The translations under genes were made by a program, and so were the position numbers. A model generated the notes under the pieces. That model was not told the origin of the DNA and made no database searches. It saw only the letters and a program-made list of their open reading frames with translations. 64,000 bases of DNA from JADLHS01 sp964594985 (GTDB lineage Bacteria > Verrucomicrobiota > Verrucomicrobiia > Limisphaerales > JADLHS01), in the NCBI GenBank assembly GCA_964594985.1, contig CAZQNQ010000013.1, positions 61,741 to 125,740 on the forward strand, given 5' to 3'. Shown here in pieces: positions 32,212-40,507 of this stretch; position 1 is the stretch's first letter; each line of letters opens with the position of its first letter.

Positions 32212-32682
32212 ATGCAAGAATTGCTCGCTCAAATCAAAGCGCTGCTCCAAAGCGACAGCACCGCAGAAACCGTTTTGTCCGAAGCGCTGAAACTCGTCCT
32301 AACCGCCTTCAAATCCGAGACCGGCACGATCCACAAACTCGACGTGGAGAAACAACTCCTCCACCTCACCGCGCAGGTCGGCTTGCCGCCGTTCATGCTC
32401 GATGTGGTGAAAACGATCCCTGTCGGCAAAGGCATCGCCGGGGAAACTGTCGCACGCGGAGGCCCGGTCACCATGTGCAATCTCCAAACCGACACCAGCG
32501 GCATCGCCAAACCCGGTGCGAAACAAACCGGCGTCGGCGGCGCGCTCTGCGTCCCCATCCGCACCGGCGACAAAATCACCGGCACGCTCGGCATCGGCAC
32601 GCAACGCCCCTACGAATACACCGCCGAGGAAACCCGCACGTTGGAAAAAGTTGGCTGCCTCATTGGGGAACATTTGCAATAG
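32212..32682 (+). CDS. GAF domain protein
   Basis: A 156-aa single GAF domain, starting after a short N-terminal helix. It shows the family layout: ALKLVLTAFKSETGTIHKLD, VGKGIAGETVARGGPVTMCN, then VGGALCVPIRTGDKITGTLGI. Stand-alone GAF proteins bind small ligands or act as free methionine-R-sulfoxide reductases, but the catalytic Cys set of fRMsr is not evident here. It begins 10 nt after crcB, so the genes are probably cotranscribed. Ligand unknown. Confidence 0.85.
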   Translation: MQELLAQIKALLQSDSTAETVLSEALKLVLTAFKSETGTIHKLDVEKQLLHLTAQVGLPPFMLDVVKTIPVGKGIAGETVARGGPVTMCNLQTDTSGIAKPGAKQTGVGGALCVPIRTGDKITGTLGIGTQRPYEYTAEETRTLEKVGCLIGEHLQ

Positions 32683-32687
32683 AAAGT

Positions 32688-32785
32688 AAAACATCCAACA
32701 CCGAACATCGAACGCCCAACATCCAAGGCTTCTCCGCGTGGCCCTCATTGGATGTTGGGTGTTGAGTGTTGGACGTTGGATGTTT
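32688..32785. repeat. Palindromic repeat, AAACATCCAAC family (R5)
   Basis: Arms AAACATCCAACACCGAACATC... and ...GTTGGACGTTGGATGTTT form a ~98-bp palindrome. The same family occurs at 39450-39547. It fills most of the gap between the GAF-protein and cobA-hemD genes. Confidence 0.85.
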
Positions 32786-32847
32786 CCCCTGCCCCTTCAC
32801 TACTTTCCTTTGCCCAGTCTCCCCGCGCCCGCTACCATGCCCGTCGG

Positions 32848-34371
32848 ATGAACAAGACAGGCACAGTTTATTTGGTTGGCGCTGGTCCCGGTGATGCCAG
32901 CCTGCTCACGTTGCGCGGCGCGGAATTGCTCCGCCGCGCCGACGTCGTTATTTACGACGCATTGGTCAACCTTACCCTCCTCAAACTCGCGCCCGCCACG
33001 GCGGAAATCCTGTTCGGCGGACGCCGCGCCAAAGACGCGAAGGACAATCGCCCCGACGTCATCGAACAACTCATCGCCAAAGCGCGCGAAGGCAAAACCG
33101 TCGTGCGCCTCAAAGGCGGCGATCCCTACGTGTTCGGTCGCGGCGGCGAGGAAGCCGAGCGCCTGCACGATGCGAAAATCCCCTTCGAAATCGTGCCCGG
33201 CGTATCCGCGTTTGCCGCCGTGCCCAATTACGCCGGCATTCCGCTCACGCACCGCGATCATTGCTCGCAACTCACCATCCTCACCGGCCACGAAGATCCC
33301 GCCGCCAAAGATTGCCCCGTGAACTGGGCCGCCGAAGCCAAGAATCCCGGCACGAAAGTCGTGATGATGGGCACGGAACACATCGGCCAGATCGCGCAAA
33401 CGCTCGTCGCCAACGGCATGGCCAAGACCACGCCCGTCGCCATGGTCAGTTGGGGCACGACCGGTCGCCAGCAATCGCTCATCGGCACGCTCGCCGACAT
33501 CGGCGCGCTCGCCGCGAAAACCAAATTGCCGCCGCCCACCGTCACCATCATCGGCGACGTCGTGAAGCTGCGGAAGAAACTCAACTGGTTCGAGCAACGC
33601 CCGCTCTTTGGCCAGCGCATCGTCGTCACCCGCGCCCAGGCCCAGGCCGCCGAACTCGCGCAGCAATTCACCGAACTCGGTGCGGACGTGCTGGAGATTC
33701 CGTGCATCAAGACCACCGTGCCCTCGCAGCCGCAGCATCTCATGGACGCGATGCTCGAATTGAAATCCTACGACTGGCTCGTGTTCACAAGCGCAAACGG
33801 CGTCAGCTCGTTCTTTGAATACTTCTTCCGCGCGTTCCAAGACCTGCGCGACATCGGCGGTGTGAAGATTGCCGCCGTCGGCCCGGCCACCGCCGCGAAA
33901 CTCCGCGACCTGCATCTGCAAGTGGACCTGATGCCCGACGAAGCCCTCGGCACCAAGATCGCGAAGGAATTCGACAAGTTTGAAACCATCGAGAACCTGA
34001 AGATTTGTCTGCTCCGCGCCGAAAAGGCGAACCCCGATCTGCCCAAAGCCCTCGAAGAACTCGGCGCAATCGTGGACGACATCCCCGTCTATCAAACCGT
34101 GGGCGAATCCACCAGCGCCACGCCCGCCAGCGAAAAACTCCTCGAAGCCGGCGCGGACTGGATCACGTTCACGAGCGGCTCGACCGTGGAACATTTTCAC
34201 GCGCGCTTCAACCTGCCCGCGCTGCTGAAAAAGTTTCCGCAAACCAAACTCGCCTCCATCGGCCCCGAAACCACCAAAGCCCTCGAAGCCATCGGCCTGA
34301 AACCGACCGTCGAAGCCAAGCAGCATACGATGGAGGGTTTGGTGGCAGCGGTGTTGAAAGTGAAACGTTAG
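32848..34371 (+). CDS. Uroporphyrinogen-III C-methyltransferase/synthase fusion (CobA-HemD)
   Basis: A 507-aa bifunctional protein. Residues 1 to about 245 are the SAM-dependent uroporphyrinogen-III C-methyltransferase (VGAGPGDASLLTLRGAELL; RLKGGDPYVFGRGGEEAERL; the C-terminal segment with TVTIIGDVVKLR). Residues 255-507 are uroporphyrinogen-III synthase (GQRIVVTRAQAQAAELAQ, LVFTSANGV, ITFTSGSTV). HemD closes the tetrapyrrole ring; CobA dimethylates it to precorrin-2 toward siroheme or cobalamin. Such fusions are common in Verrucomicrobia and Firmicutes. No other tetrapyrrole gene is in the window. The ATG at 32848 fits the family start. Confidence 0.95.
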   Translation: MNKTGTVYLVGAGPGDASLLTLRGAELLRRADVVIYDALVNLTLLKLAPATAEILFGGRRAKDAKDNRPDVIEQLIAKAREGKTVVRLKGGDPYVFGRGGEEAERLHDAKIPFEIVPGVSAFAAVPNYAGIPLTHRDHCSQLTILTGHEDPAAKDCPVNWAAEAKNPGTKVVMMGTEHIGQIAQTLVANGMAKTTPVAMVSWGTTGRQQSLIGTLADIGALAAKTKLPPPTVTIIGDVVKLRKKLNWFEQRPLFGQRIVVTRAQAQAAELAQQFTELGADVLEIPCIKTTVPSQPQHLMDAMLELKSYDWLVFTSANGVSSFFEYFFRAFQDLRDIGGVKIAAVGPATAAKLRDLHLQVDLMPDEALGTKIAKEFDKFETIENLKICLLRAEKANPDLPKALEELGAIVDDIPVYQTVGESTSATPASEKLLEAGADWITFTSGSTVEHFHARFNLPALLKKFPQTKLASIGPETTKALEAIGLKPTVEAKQHTMEGLVAAVLKVKR

Positions 34372-34380
34372 GCGCGCGCG

Positions 34381-34478
34381 AGCGGTGCTAAAGCCACCGC
34401 ACTCCAGACGCTTCGCGATTGCCGAACGTCTCCAAACCGCGCGAAGCGTCTGGACTGCGGCGCGTTCACCGCCGCTTT
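34381..34478. repeat. Palindromic repeat, AGACGCTTCGCG family (R3)
   Basis: Arms AAGCCACCGCACTCCAGACG CTTCGCG and CGCGAAGCGTCTGGACTGCGG form a ~98-bp palindrome downstream of the tetrapyrrole gene. A close relative is nested in the repeat at 56204-56486 (56302-56400). Confidence 0.82.
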
Positions 34479-34486
34479 CCCACACC

Positions 34487-35368
34487 TCAGAGAGCTTTCA
34501 GCACCAAACCACCCGCCACAACCAGCAACGCGATCATCGGCGGCAGGATTGAACCGAGCAGTGATTTGATGCGCACGCCTGCCACGTTCCCTTCCTCAGA
34601 AATCTCAGGCGCACCCGGCAGCATATCCACAAAAACCGCCCGGCTCGGGCGCAGCGGGTCATACAACAGCCGTTCTTCCGCATCGTCCTCCAGCTTTTCC
34701 GGGCGATGCGTCTTGGTTTGCACTTGATGCGGTTGCCCGAACTGATCGGTGTATTGAAACGTCAGTTTGTAAACATACTGCTTGTTGACCTGCGTGTTGG
34801 TCTTCTTCTTTTCAATCAACCGGCCGCGCGCCAGTTCGCCCCGCTTCAACAAGGTCAGATTTTTCCAACCGCTGAACAATCCGGGCACCGCCAGGCCCAA
34901 ACCCGCCAGCGGAAAGATCAACACGAACAACACCACCGGCCCGAACGGCGCGGTTCTCATGCCGCGGATGCGGGAAGTCCCGGGCTGGCCTTGGGGAAAT
35001 TCAACCTGCACCTTCCGGCCCACCGTTAGCGCCCCGCCTTTGGAATACGAGACGCCTTGCCGTGTAACGCCCCCGGCTTGAAACGTGTAATCGTGCCGAT
35101 AAATCGGCGTGCCCCGCCGACCGCCGCGACGGGAGCCGCCTTCGGAATAATTGCTCTTCTCACTGGAAACGATGACGCCTTCGGCTTTTTCCAGTGTTCC
35201 GCGAAACTTGAACACTGAACTCAAGTCCGCACTCCCGACGAATACGAAGGCGAAGATCATTCCGAAACCGAAGAAGAACCAACCGAACGGTTGAAATCCG
35301 CTGCCAAACAAAGCGGTCAGGCGCGTGGACCACGGAACGTGTCGTGGTTGCGGATGGAACGAATTCAC
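34487..35368 (-). CDS. DUF3592 membrane protein
   Basis: A 293-aa protein with membrane segments near residues 25-45 (FGWFFFGFGMIFAFVFVGS), 145-165 (VVLFVLIFPLAGLGLAVPGL) and 272-290. Two extracellular beta-rich segments have the DUF3592 pattern (AEGVIVSSEK...YRHDYTFQAGGVTRQG; KLTFQYTDQFGQPHQVQT...LLYDPLRPSRAVFVD). Function of the family is unknown. It ends next to the R3 repeat and its start faces a REP-type repeat at 35445. Confidence 0.75.
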   Translation of the reverse strand: MNSFHPQPRHVPWSTRLTALFGSGFQPFGWFFFGFGMIFAFVFVGSADLSSVFKFRGTLEKAEGVIVSSEKSNYSEGGSRRGGRRGTPIYRHDYTFQAGGVTRQGVSYSKGGALTVGRKVQVEFPQGQPGTSRIRGMRTAPFGPVVLFVLIFPLAGLGLAVPGLFSGWKNLTLLKRGELARGRLIEKKKTNTQVNKQYVYKLTFQYTDQFGQPHQVQTKTHRPEKLEDDAEERLLYDPLRPSRAVFVDMLPGAPEISEEGNVAGVRIKSLLGSILPPMIALLVVAGGLVLKAL

Positions 35369-35444
35369 GGGTGCGAGTTTTCATCCGGCTGACGACAGCG
35401 TCAATTCCACATTCACAGAACGTGTGTAACCGGGAACAAATTGG

Positions 35445-35530
35445 CAGGGCGCGTCACTCCGTGCGCGCCGTCGTGGCAAAGCAAGACGCGCTCGTTTCAA
35501 AAAGCGGCGCGCAGGGGACTGCAAGCCCCA
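35445..35530. repeat. Palindromic repeat, AGGGCGCGTCAGTCC family (R2), degenerate
   Basis: The left arm CAGGGCGCGTCACTCCGTGC and right arm GGCGCGCAGGGGACTGCAAG are related to the R2 hairpin at 1991 and 40362, but the right arm is partly diverged. It separates the DUF3592 and AEC transporter genes. A preceding AGAACGTGTGTAACCGGGAA may be a decayed terminal repeat. Confidence 0.65.
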
Positions 35531-35532
35531 CC

Positions 35533-36477
35533 TCAAAGCCCCACCAGTTTCATCCCAAACTTGATCCACAGCGGAATGGTCACGAGCGACACCACCGCCG
35601 TGCTGAGCACCGCGCGCATGGCTGTGGCGGGATCGCCTTTGTAAAGTTTTGCCAGCACCACGGGGAACACCGCCGTCGGCATCGCGGCTTCGAGCACGAG
35701 CACGCGTTGATGTTCCGTCGTCATCGGAATAAACTTCGCCAGGATCAGGAAGAGCACGGGCAACACGCCGATCCGCAACAACACCGCCGTCGAAATGACG
35801 CGCCAGCCGTTGGCGGAATGAAACTCGCCGATGTGATCCGCCATGATCGCGCCGATGAGGATCAACGCCAACGGAATCGCACACCCACCCAGCCAATGAA
35901 TTCCCGTGCTGACGACTTGTGGTTCATGCGCGTCCCAACCGAGGCCATTGATGACAACGGCCAGCACGATGGCGACGAGCGGCATGTTGAGCAGCTTGCG
36001 CCAATCACGCACGGTGCCGCCGGACAAGACCATCACGCCCAGCGTCCACATCGCCATCTCCACGCCGATGATGTGCAGGAACAACACACCCGCCGTGGCT
36101 TGATCGAACAACAGCAACGCGAGCGGCAACGGCACATAGCCGTAATTATGCATCCCCACGGACACAGCGAACGTGCGTTGCTCCGTCGCTTCGCGCAAGC
36201 CGTGCAGCGGCTTGGCCCAGAACGCGAGCAACATCCCGAGCGCGGTCACTGCATATCCCAGCAACGGCGCGAGCAACAGATTGCTCGCCTGCGACAGCGC
36301 GGGATTGCCGAGGGATTTGTCGAGGATGAGACACGGTAGCAGCACATTTACGCAAATGCGCATCAGGCTTTTATCCGCCTCCTCCGTGAGCCAGTTGAGT
36401 TTGCGGATGATCACGCCAAGCCCCATCACGGCAAAAACGGGGACGACAGCGTTGAGAATGGTGGTGGTCTGGCTCAT
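35533..36477 (-). CDS. AEC family transporter (auxin efflux carrier-like)
   Basis: A 314-aa protein with about ten membrane helices in two five-helix halves, the AEC fold. The family N-terminus (VFAVMGLGVIIRKLNWL) and helix 5/10 regions with MHNYGYVPLPL and MPTAVFPVVLAKLY are recognisable. AEC proteins export organic anions or related compounds (for example malate or auxin-like weak acids). The substrate cannot be told. The gene ends next to a degenerate R2 repeat, and another copy overlaps the region just upstream of its start. Confidence 0.88.
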   Translation of the reverse strand: MSQTTTILNAVVPVFAVMGLGVIIRKLNWLTEEADKSLMRICVNVLLPCLILDKSLGNPALSQASNLLLAPLLGYAVTALGMLLAFWAKPLHGLREATEQRTFAVSVGMHNYGYVPLPLALLLFDQATAGVLFLHIIGVEMAMWTLGVMVLSGGTVRDWRKLLNMPLVAIVLAVVINGLGWDAHEPQVVSTGIHWLGGCAIPLALILIGAIMADHIGEFHSANGWRVISTAVLLRIGVLPVLFLILAKFIPMTTEHQRVLVLEAAMPTAVFPVVLAKLYKGDPATAMRAVLSTAVVSLVTIPLWIKFGMKLVGL

Positions 36478-36482
36478 GGCTG

Positions 36483-36572
36483 GTAGGGCGCGTCAGTCCC
36501 CTGCGCGCCGTCGGCGTAAACCAGAAGGCGTTCATTCCAGCAAGGCGGCGCGCACGGAGTGACGCGCCCTAC
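36483..36572. repeat. Palindromic repeat, AGGGCGCGTCAGTCC family (R2)
   Basis: GTAGGGCGCGTCAGTCCCCT and the complementary GACGCGCCCTAC flank a ~90-bp hairpin between the AEC transporter start and the gene at 36620. It may carry the promoter region of the transporter, since it begins 6 nt from the ATG. Confidence 0.8.
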
Positions 36573-36619
36573 CCTTTGGCATCTGTGTTCATCGGTGTTC
36601 ATCTGCGGCTTCAAATTCA

Positions 36620-37162
36620 TCAGACCAGAAAAAATTCCAGCAAAACCTCCGTCTCAATGCGCTGAATCTCGCGAAGCAATGCTTCGCGCTCCGAAGAACC
36701 AGCCGCTGCTTCACACGCATCCACGAAGGCGCATGCGTCCCATTTGCCGCCGGGCAAAAGTTTCGTCGCCAACTCCCCTGCTCTGCCTTGCTTCAACAGT
36801 TCTGCCACTTGTTTGGCAATCTCAGGATACACCGGATGCGCGCCGACACGCCGCCACCAATACTTGGCGTTCCAATAATCCGGTTCGCGCCGGTGCATGA
36901 TGGCGTGGACGAAACTGCCGCCCGCGTTCTCAATGCCCTGCGAGATATTGTGCGATGCGTCCAGATGATCGTGCCAGAGCAACAGCAGCGAGCGGATGAG
37001 TTCCTGTTGCCTGGGCGGGAGCTTGGTTTCGCGAAACAGCGAATCTAGCCGCGCATTCAGCGTCGCCTCAGTCAGCACGCCCGCACGCGGCTGCGGCCCG
37101 AGCGCGGGTGGCTCGGGCGTGGCGAGAAGCTGTTTGATCTGGATCGTGGTTTGCTCCGACAC
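36620..37162 (-). CDS. Conserved hypothetical protein
   Basis: A 180-aa protein, starting most plausibly at GTG 37162 (SEQTTIQIKQLL); longer frames run into the repeat at 37203. Recognisable text includes LLWHDHLDASHNISQGIEN, a His-rich segment with several charged residues, and HRREPDYWNAKYWWRRVGAH. The body is helical. I do not recognise a named family. The His/Asp/Glu clusters (HDHLDxSH, HRREP) could bind metal. Confidence 0.6.
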   Translation of the reverse strand: MSEQTTIQIKQLLATPEPPALGPQPRAGVLTEATLNARLDSLFRETKLPPRQQELIRSLLLLWHDHLDASHNISQGIENAGGSFVHAIMHRREPDYWNAKYWWRRVGAHPVYPEIAKQVAELLKQGRAGELATKLLPGGKWDACAFVDACEAAAGSSEREALLREIQRIETEVLLEFFLV

Positions 37163-37202
37163 GGCGGCAAGCTTGAAGGTTGCAGTCGTCGTTGCCAAGA
37201 AC

Positions 37203-37324
37203 GGAGCGCGGCTGTGGCAAAGCCCAGCCGCAGCAAGCGTGGGTTCACCAGCCCACCACAGGCCTGCCACGGTTTATCACCCGTCACCCTGCTGCGACTG
37301 GTCCTGCAGACACAGTCGCGCTCC
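37203..37324. repeat. Palindromic repeat, GGAGCGCGGCTGTG family (R4), second copy
   Basis: The left arm GGAGCGCGGCTGTGGCAAAG and the right arm GACACAGTCGCGCTCC correspond to the element at 4246. The interior holds a short match to the R6 repeat (ATCACCCGTCACCCTG), so pieces of different families are combined. Confidence 0.78.
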
Positions 37325-37437
37325 ATCATTTTCTTCCGAACAAAATCCCGGCCCGCTTGTCCATTTCTACGTCCGGCAAAGTGTTGCGAACGCGCGCTTG
37401 CGCCGGACGCGGCATCCGACAAAACTGTGCGGCCAAC

Positions 37438-39234
37438 ATGGAAAGGCTGTTGTGGAAAACGCTAGTTAAACACCGACGCAACGCGCGGCTCGCGCGCGGC
37501 TTGCTCCTTTGCTGCGCGCTGTTCCTGCTCACTCCTGCCTGGGCGGCCACCTTCACCACCTCGCTGGACCGCGACACCGTTATCCTCGGGGAAAACGTCA
37601 CTCTGACCTTCAAATTTGAAGGCGTGCAAACCGGCGGGATGCCCCGGCTGCCCGCCATCCCGGGCTTGCGAACGATTGGCGGCAGCTCGTCGGGCTTCAA
37701 CTCCTCCACCGGGCCGGATGGCAAAACCCAGATCGTCCAGACTTTTGCCGTGCCGTTTGTCACCGAACAGATCGGCGACATTATCATCCCCGGATTCAAT
37801 CTCGAAGTGGCCGGGCAAAAACTTTCCAGCGCGCCGCTCACGCTCAAGGTGCTCAGGGAAGACCCGAATTCGCCGCCCGCCGAATTCGGCACCAACCAGG
37901 TCTTCCTCTGGCTCGCCCTGCCAAAACGGGAGATGTTCCTCGGCGAAATTCTCGTGGCGGAAGCGCGCCTTTATCTCCGCACCGAGATCGGGAACATCAG
38001 CGACCTGCAAATCCCTTCCGTCAGCGGGGACGGCTACAATGCCGGGGCGTTGAACCGGGCCGCCCAATTCCAACGGCGCGTCGGCAACGCCACCTACAAC
38101 GTCCTGCCGTTCAATTTCACCCTGACTCCGGTCAAGAGCGGCCAGTTGACCGTCGGCCCGCTGGCCGGCAGCGTGGTCATTTATGGCGGTCAGCAGGATT
38201 TCTTCGGGCGTTATCGCCAGAGCGCCCAGGCGTCCTTCTCCAGCGATCCGAAAAATTTATCAGTGACCCCGGTGCCGAAGGAAAACGCCCCGGCGAACTT
38301 CACCGGCGCGGTGGGAAATTACACGATGAACGTCAACGTCGGGCCGACGAATGTGGTGACCGGCGATCCGATCACCGTGCGCGTGCAAATCAGCGGACGC
38401 GGCGCTTTGAGCGGCTTGATGCTGCCGGAACAGACCGCATGGGGTGATTTCAAATCCTATCCCCCCACCGCCAATCTCGAAACGACGGATGCCTTGGGGT
38501 TGCAAGGCACAAAAACATTCGAGCAAATCATCTCGCCCGAGAGCGCCGACATCCAGGAACTGCCGCCCTTCTCGTTCTCGTTCTTCAACCCCGAGACGAA
38601 AACCTTTCACACCCTCACCCACCCCGCCACCAAGCTCACCATCCGTCCCGGTGGCGTCGTTGTCGCGCCCACCATCGCGGCGACGACTAAAACCAGTTCG
38701 AGCGATGCGGCCCCGGCACAGGTGGACATCGTGCCCATCAAACAACGCCTTGGCACTGTCACGCCGCGCGACCGCGCCACCGGTTTCACGCGCACATACA
38801 TGGCCTTGAACCTCGCTCCGACCCTCGCGTTGGTTGGCTTCATCGTCTGGCGCAAACGCACCGATGCGCTGGCGAATAATCCGCGTTTGCGCCGGCAGCG
38901 ACAGGTCGCAGCAGCGATTCACGCCGGGTTGGAACGCCTGCGGACCCACGCGGCGCAGAACCAGTCCGATGCGTTCTTTGCCGAACTTATGCGGCTCTTG
39001 CAGGAAAAAATCGGCGCTCAACTCGACTTGCCCGCCTCCGCCATCACCGAGGCGGTGATTGACGACAAGCTTCGCCCGCGCGGCCTGCCGGACTCGACGC
39101 TGAACGAATTGCACGAGTTGTTTCAGGCCACCAACCTCGCCCGTTACGCTCCCATCAAATCCAGTCAGGAACTCGCGGCGATCATCCCGAAGCTGGAAAA
39201 CGCGCTGCGCAAACTCGACGAGGTGAAGGCATGA
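37438..39234 (+). CDS. BatD-like protein (oxygen tolerance family)
   Basis: A 598-aa protein with signal peptide LLLCCALFLLTPAWA. Residues 40-460 are repeated Ig-like beta-sandwich segments typical of BatD (VILGENVTLTFKFEG, GEILVAEARLYLRTEIG, VTGDPITVRVQISGRG). A membrane helix follows near 457-475, and the C-terminus is a cytoplasmic helical domain (AAIHAGLERLRTHAAQNQSD). BatD proteins sit with MoxR, BatA and BatE genes in envelope maintenance loci. Here the related MoxR-BatA operon lies 16 kb away. The stop overlaps the next ATG (ATGA), linking it to the BatE-like gene. Confidence 0.88.
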   Translation: MERLLWKTLVKHRRNARLARGLLLCCALFLLTPAWAATFTTSLDRDTVILGENVTLTFKFEGVQTGGMPRLPAIPGLRTIGGSSSGFNSSTGPDGKTQIVQTFAVPFVTEQIGDIIIPGFNLEVAGQKLSSAPLTLKVLREDPNSPPAEFGTNQVFLWLALPKREMFLGEILVAEARLYLRTEIGNISDLQIPSVSGDGYNAGALNRAAQFQRRVGNATYNVLPFNFTLTPVKSGQLTVGPLAGSVVIYGGQQDFFGRYRQSAQASFSSDPKNLSVTPVPKENAPANFTGAVGNYTMNVNVGPTNVVTGDPITVRVQISGRGALSGLMLPEQTAWGDFKSYPPTANLETTDALGLQGTKTFEQIISPESADIQELPPFSFSFFNPETKTFHTLTHPATKLTIRPGGVVVAPTIAATTKTSSSDAAPAQVDIVPIKQRLGTVTPRDRATGFTRTYMALNLAPTLALVGFIVWRKRTDALANNPRLRRQRQVAAAIHAGLERLRTHAAQNQSDAFFAELMRLLQEKIGAQLDLPASAITEAVIDDKLRPRGLPDSTLNELHELFQATNLARYAPIKSSQELAAIIPKLENALRKLDEVKA

Positions 39235-39260
39235 GCGCCAAGACATTTGCTTTGTTGAAA

Positions 39261-39585
39261 CGCTCGCCCTCACCCCGGCCCTCTCCCCTGGGGAGAGGGG
39301 GAAACGCTCCCCGCTCTTCGGCAAGTCCGACGCGGTCAGCGGCTCAGAAGATTCTAAACTTTCAGCGAGCGAACAACTGCTGTCCCCTCTCCCTGGGGAA
39401 GATAATTCTCCCAAATGGGATTTCACGCTTTGACCCCCTGAACCGACGGAAAACATCCAACATCCAACCCCCAACCTCGAACCTCCAAGGAGCGCCGCTT
39501 GGTCAGGCATTGGGTGTTGAGGGTTCAAGGTTGGATGTTGGATGTTCCCAAGGGTTCATGGAGAGGGTCAGGGTGAGGGCGAGCG
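39261..39585. repeat. Nested composite repeat (R1 arms around R5)
   Basis: Outer R1 arms (CGCTCGCCCTCACCCCGGCC at 39261 and GGTGAGGGCGAGCG ending 39585) enclose a complete R5 palindrome (39450-39547). The whole block lies in frame between the ATG at 39231 and the signal peptide of the BatE-like gene. Confidence 0.82.
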
Positions 39586-40343
39586 TCATCACTATTCTCC
39601 TCCTCTTCCTCCTGAGTGGAACTTTTCGAGCTTTCGCTGCCAATGATTTAGAAGCCAGTTTCGACGCGGCGAACAAACTCTACGCGCAGAACAAATTTGC
39701 CGAAGCCGCGACGGCTTACGAACAGATCATCGCGGGCGGTTCGGTTTCGCCCGCGCTGTATTTCAATCTCGGCAACGCGCACTTCAAAGCGGGCCAGATC
39801 GGCCACGCGATTGCGGCCTATCGCGATGCGCAGGAACTCGCCCCGCGCGATCCCGACATCCGCGCGAATCTGCAGTTTGCCCGCAACCGCGTGCAAGGTC
39901 CGCGCGTGACTCCCGCCCGCTGGCAGACCTGGCTCGCCACCCTGACCGCCAATGAGTGGGCGACCCTGACCACCGCCGCCATCTGGGTGATGCTTGGCCT
40001 CTTCATCGCCCGCTGCATCAAACCGGCGCTTACGCCGGCGCTGCGACCATGGACGCTCGCTTCCATCATCGCGACGCTCGTCATTTTTGTGGGCACCCGG
40101 CTGGCAATTCATCAGAACCATTCGCAATTCATCGGCATCGTCACCGTCGCCGACGCCACCATCCGCAACAGTCCGTTGGACGAAGCACCCAGTGCGTTCA
40201 CGGCCCACGACGGCGCGGAACTCCGCGTGTTGGATCACAAGGACGAGTGGTTGCAGGTGACCGATGACAACCATCGGCTTGGTTGGGTGAAGCGCAGCGC
40301 GATGAACTGGGCGCAGGCCATGGCAACTCCGGCGGGAAAATAA
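39558..40343 (+). CDS. BatE-like TPR and SH3 domain protein
   Basis: A protein of about 261 aa from ATG 39558. Signal peptide: ASVITILLLFLLSGTFRAFA. Tetratricopeptide helices follow (AANKLYAQNKFAEAATAYEQ; ALYFNLGNAHFKAGQIGHAI; AAYRDAQELAPRDPDIRANL), then two membrane segments (TTAAIWVMLGLFIARC; LASIIATLVIFVGTRLAI), then a bacterial SH3-like segment (IVTVADATIRNSP...WLQVTDDNHRLGWVKRS). This layout matches BatE. An alternative start at 39231 overlaps the BatD stop but would precede the signal peptide with 109 residues translated mostly from repeats. Confidence 0.83.
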   Translation: MERVRVRASVITILLLFLLSGTFRAFAANDLEASFDAANKLYAQNKFAEAATAYEQIIAGGSVSPALYFNLGNAHFKAGQIGHAIAAYRDAQELAPRDPDIRANLQFARNRVQGPRVTPARWQTWLATLTANEWATLTTAAIWVMLGLFIARCIKPALTPALRPWTLASIIATLVIFVGTRLAIHQNHSQFIGIVTVADATIRNSPLDEAPSAFTAHDGAELRVLDHKDEWLQVTDDNHRLGWVKRSAMNWAQAMATPAGK

Positions 40344-40361
40344 TTTTTCCGCTGTTCAGCC

Positions 40362-40507
40362 TAGAGCCGGTATCAAAATGAACTGTTTGTTTTGGCTGGT
40401 AGGGCGCGTCAGTCCCTGCGCGCCGGCGGCTGGCTGGCACGGAACGGCGCGCAGGGACTGACGCGCCCTACCAGCAACGGTCATTCTCATTCTGTTACAC
40501 GCTCTAA
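40362..40507 (+). mobile_element. MITE-like element with TAGAGC terminal inverted repeats
   Basis: A 146-bp element bounded by TAGAGCCGGTATCAAAATGA and (reverse complement) TAGAGCGTGTAACAGAATGA. Its interior R2 hairpin (AGGGCGCGTCAGTCCCTGCG and complement) closely matches the element at 1991-2132. It lies between the convergent BatE-like and apbE genes, and its right end supplies the last codons and stop of apbE. Confidence 0.8.
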
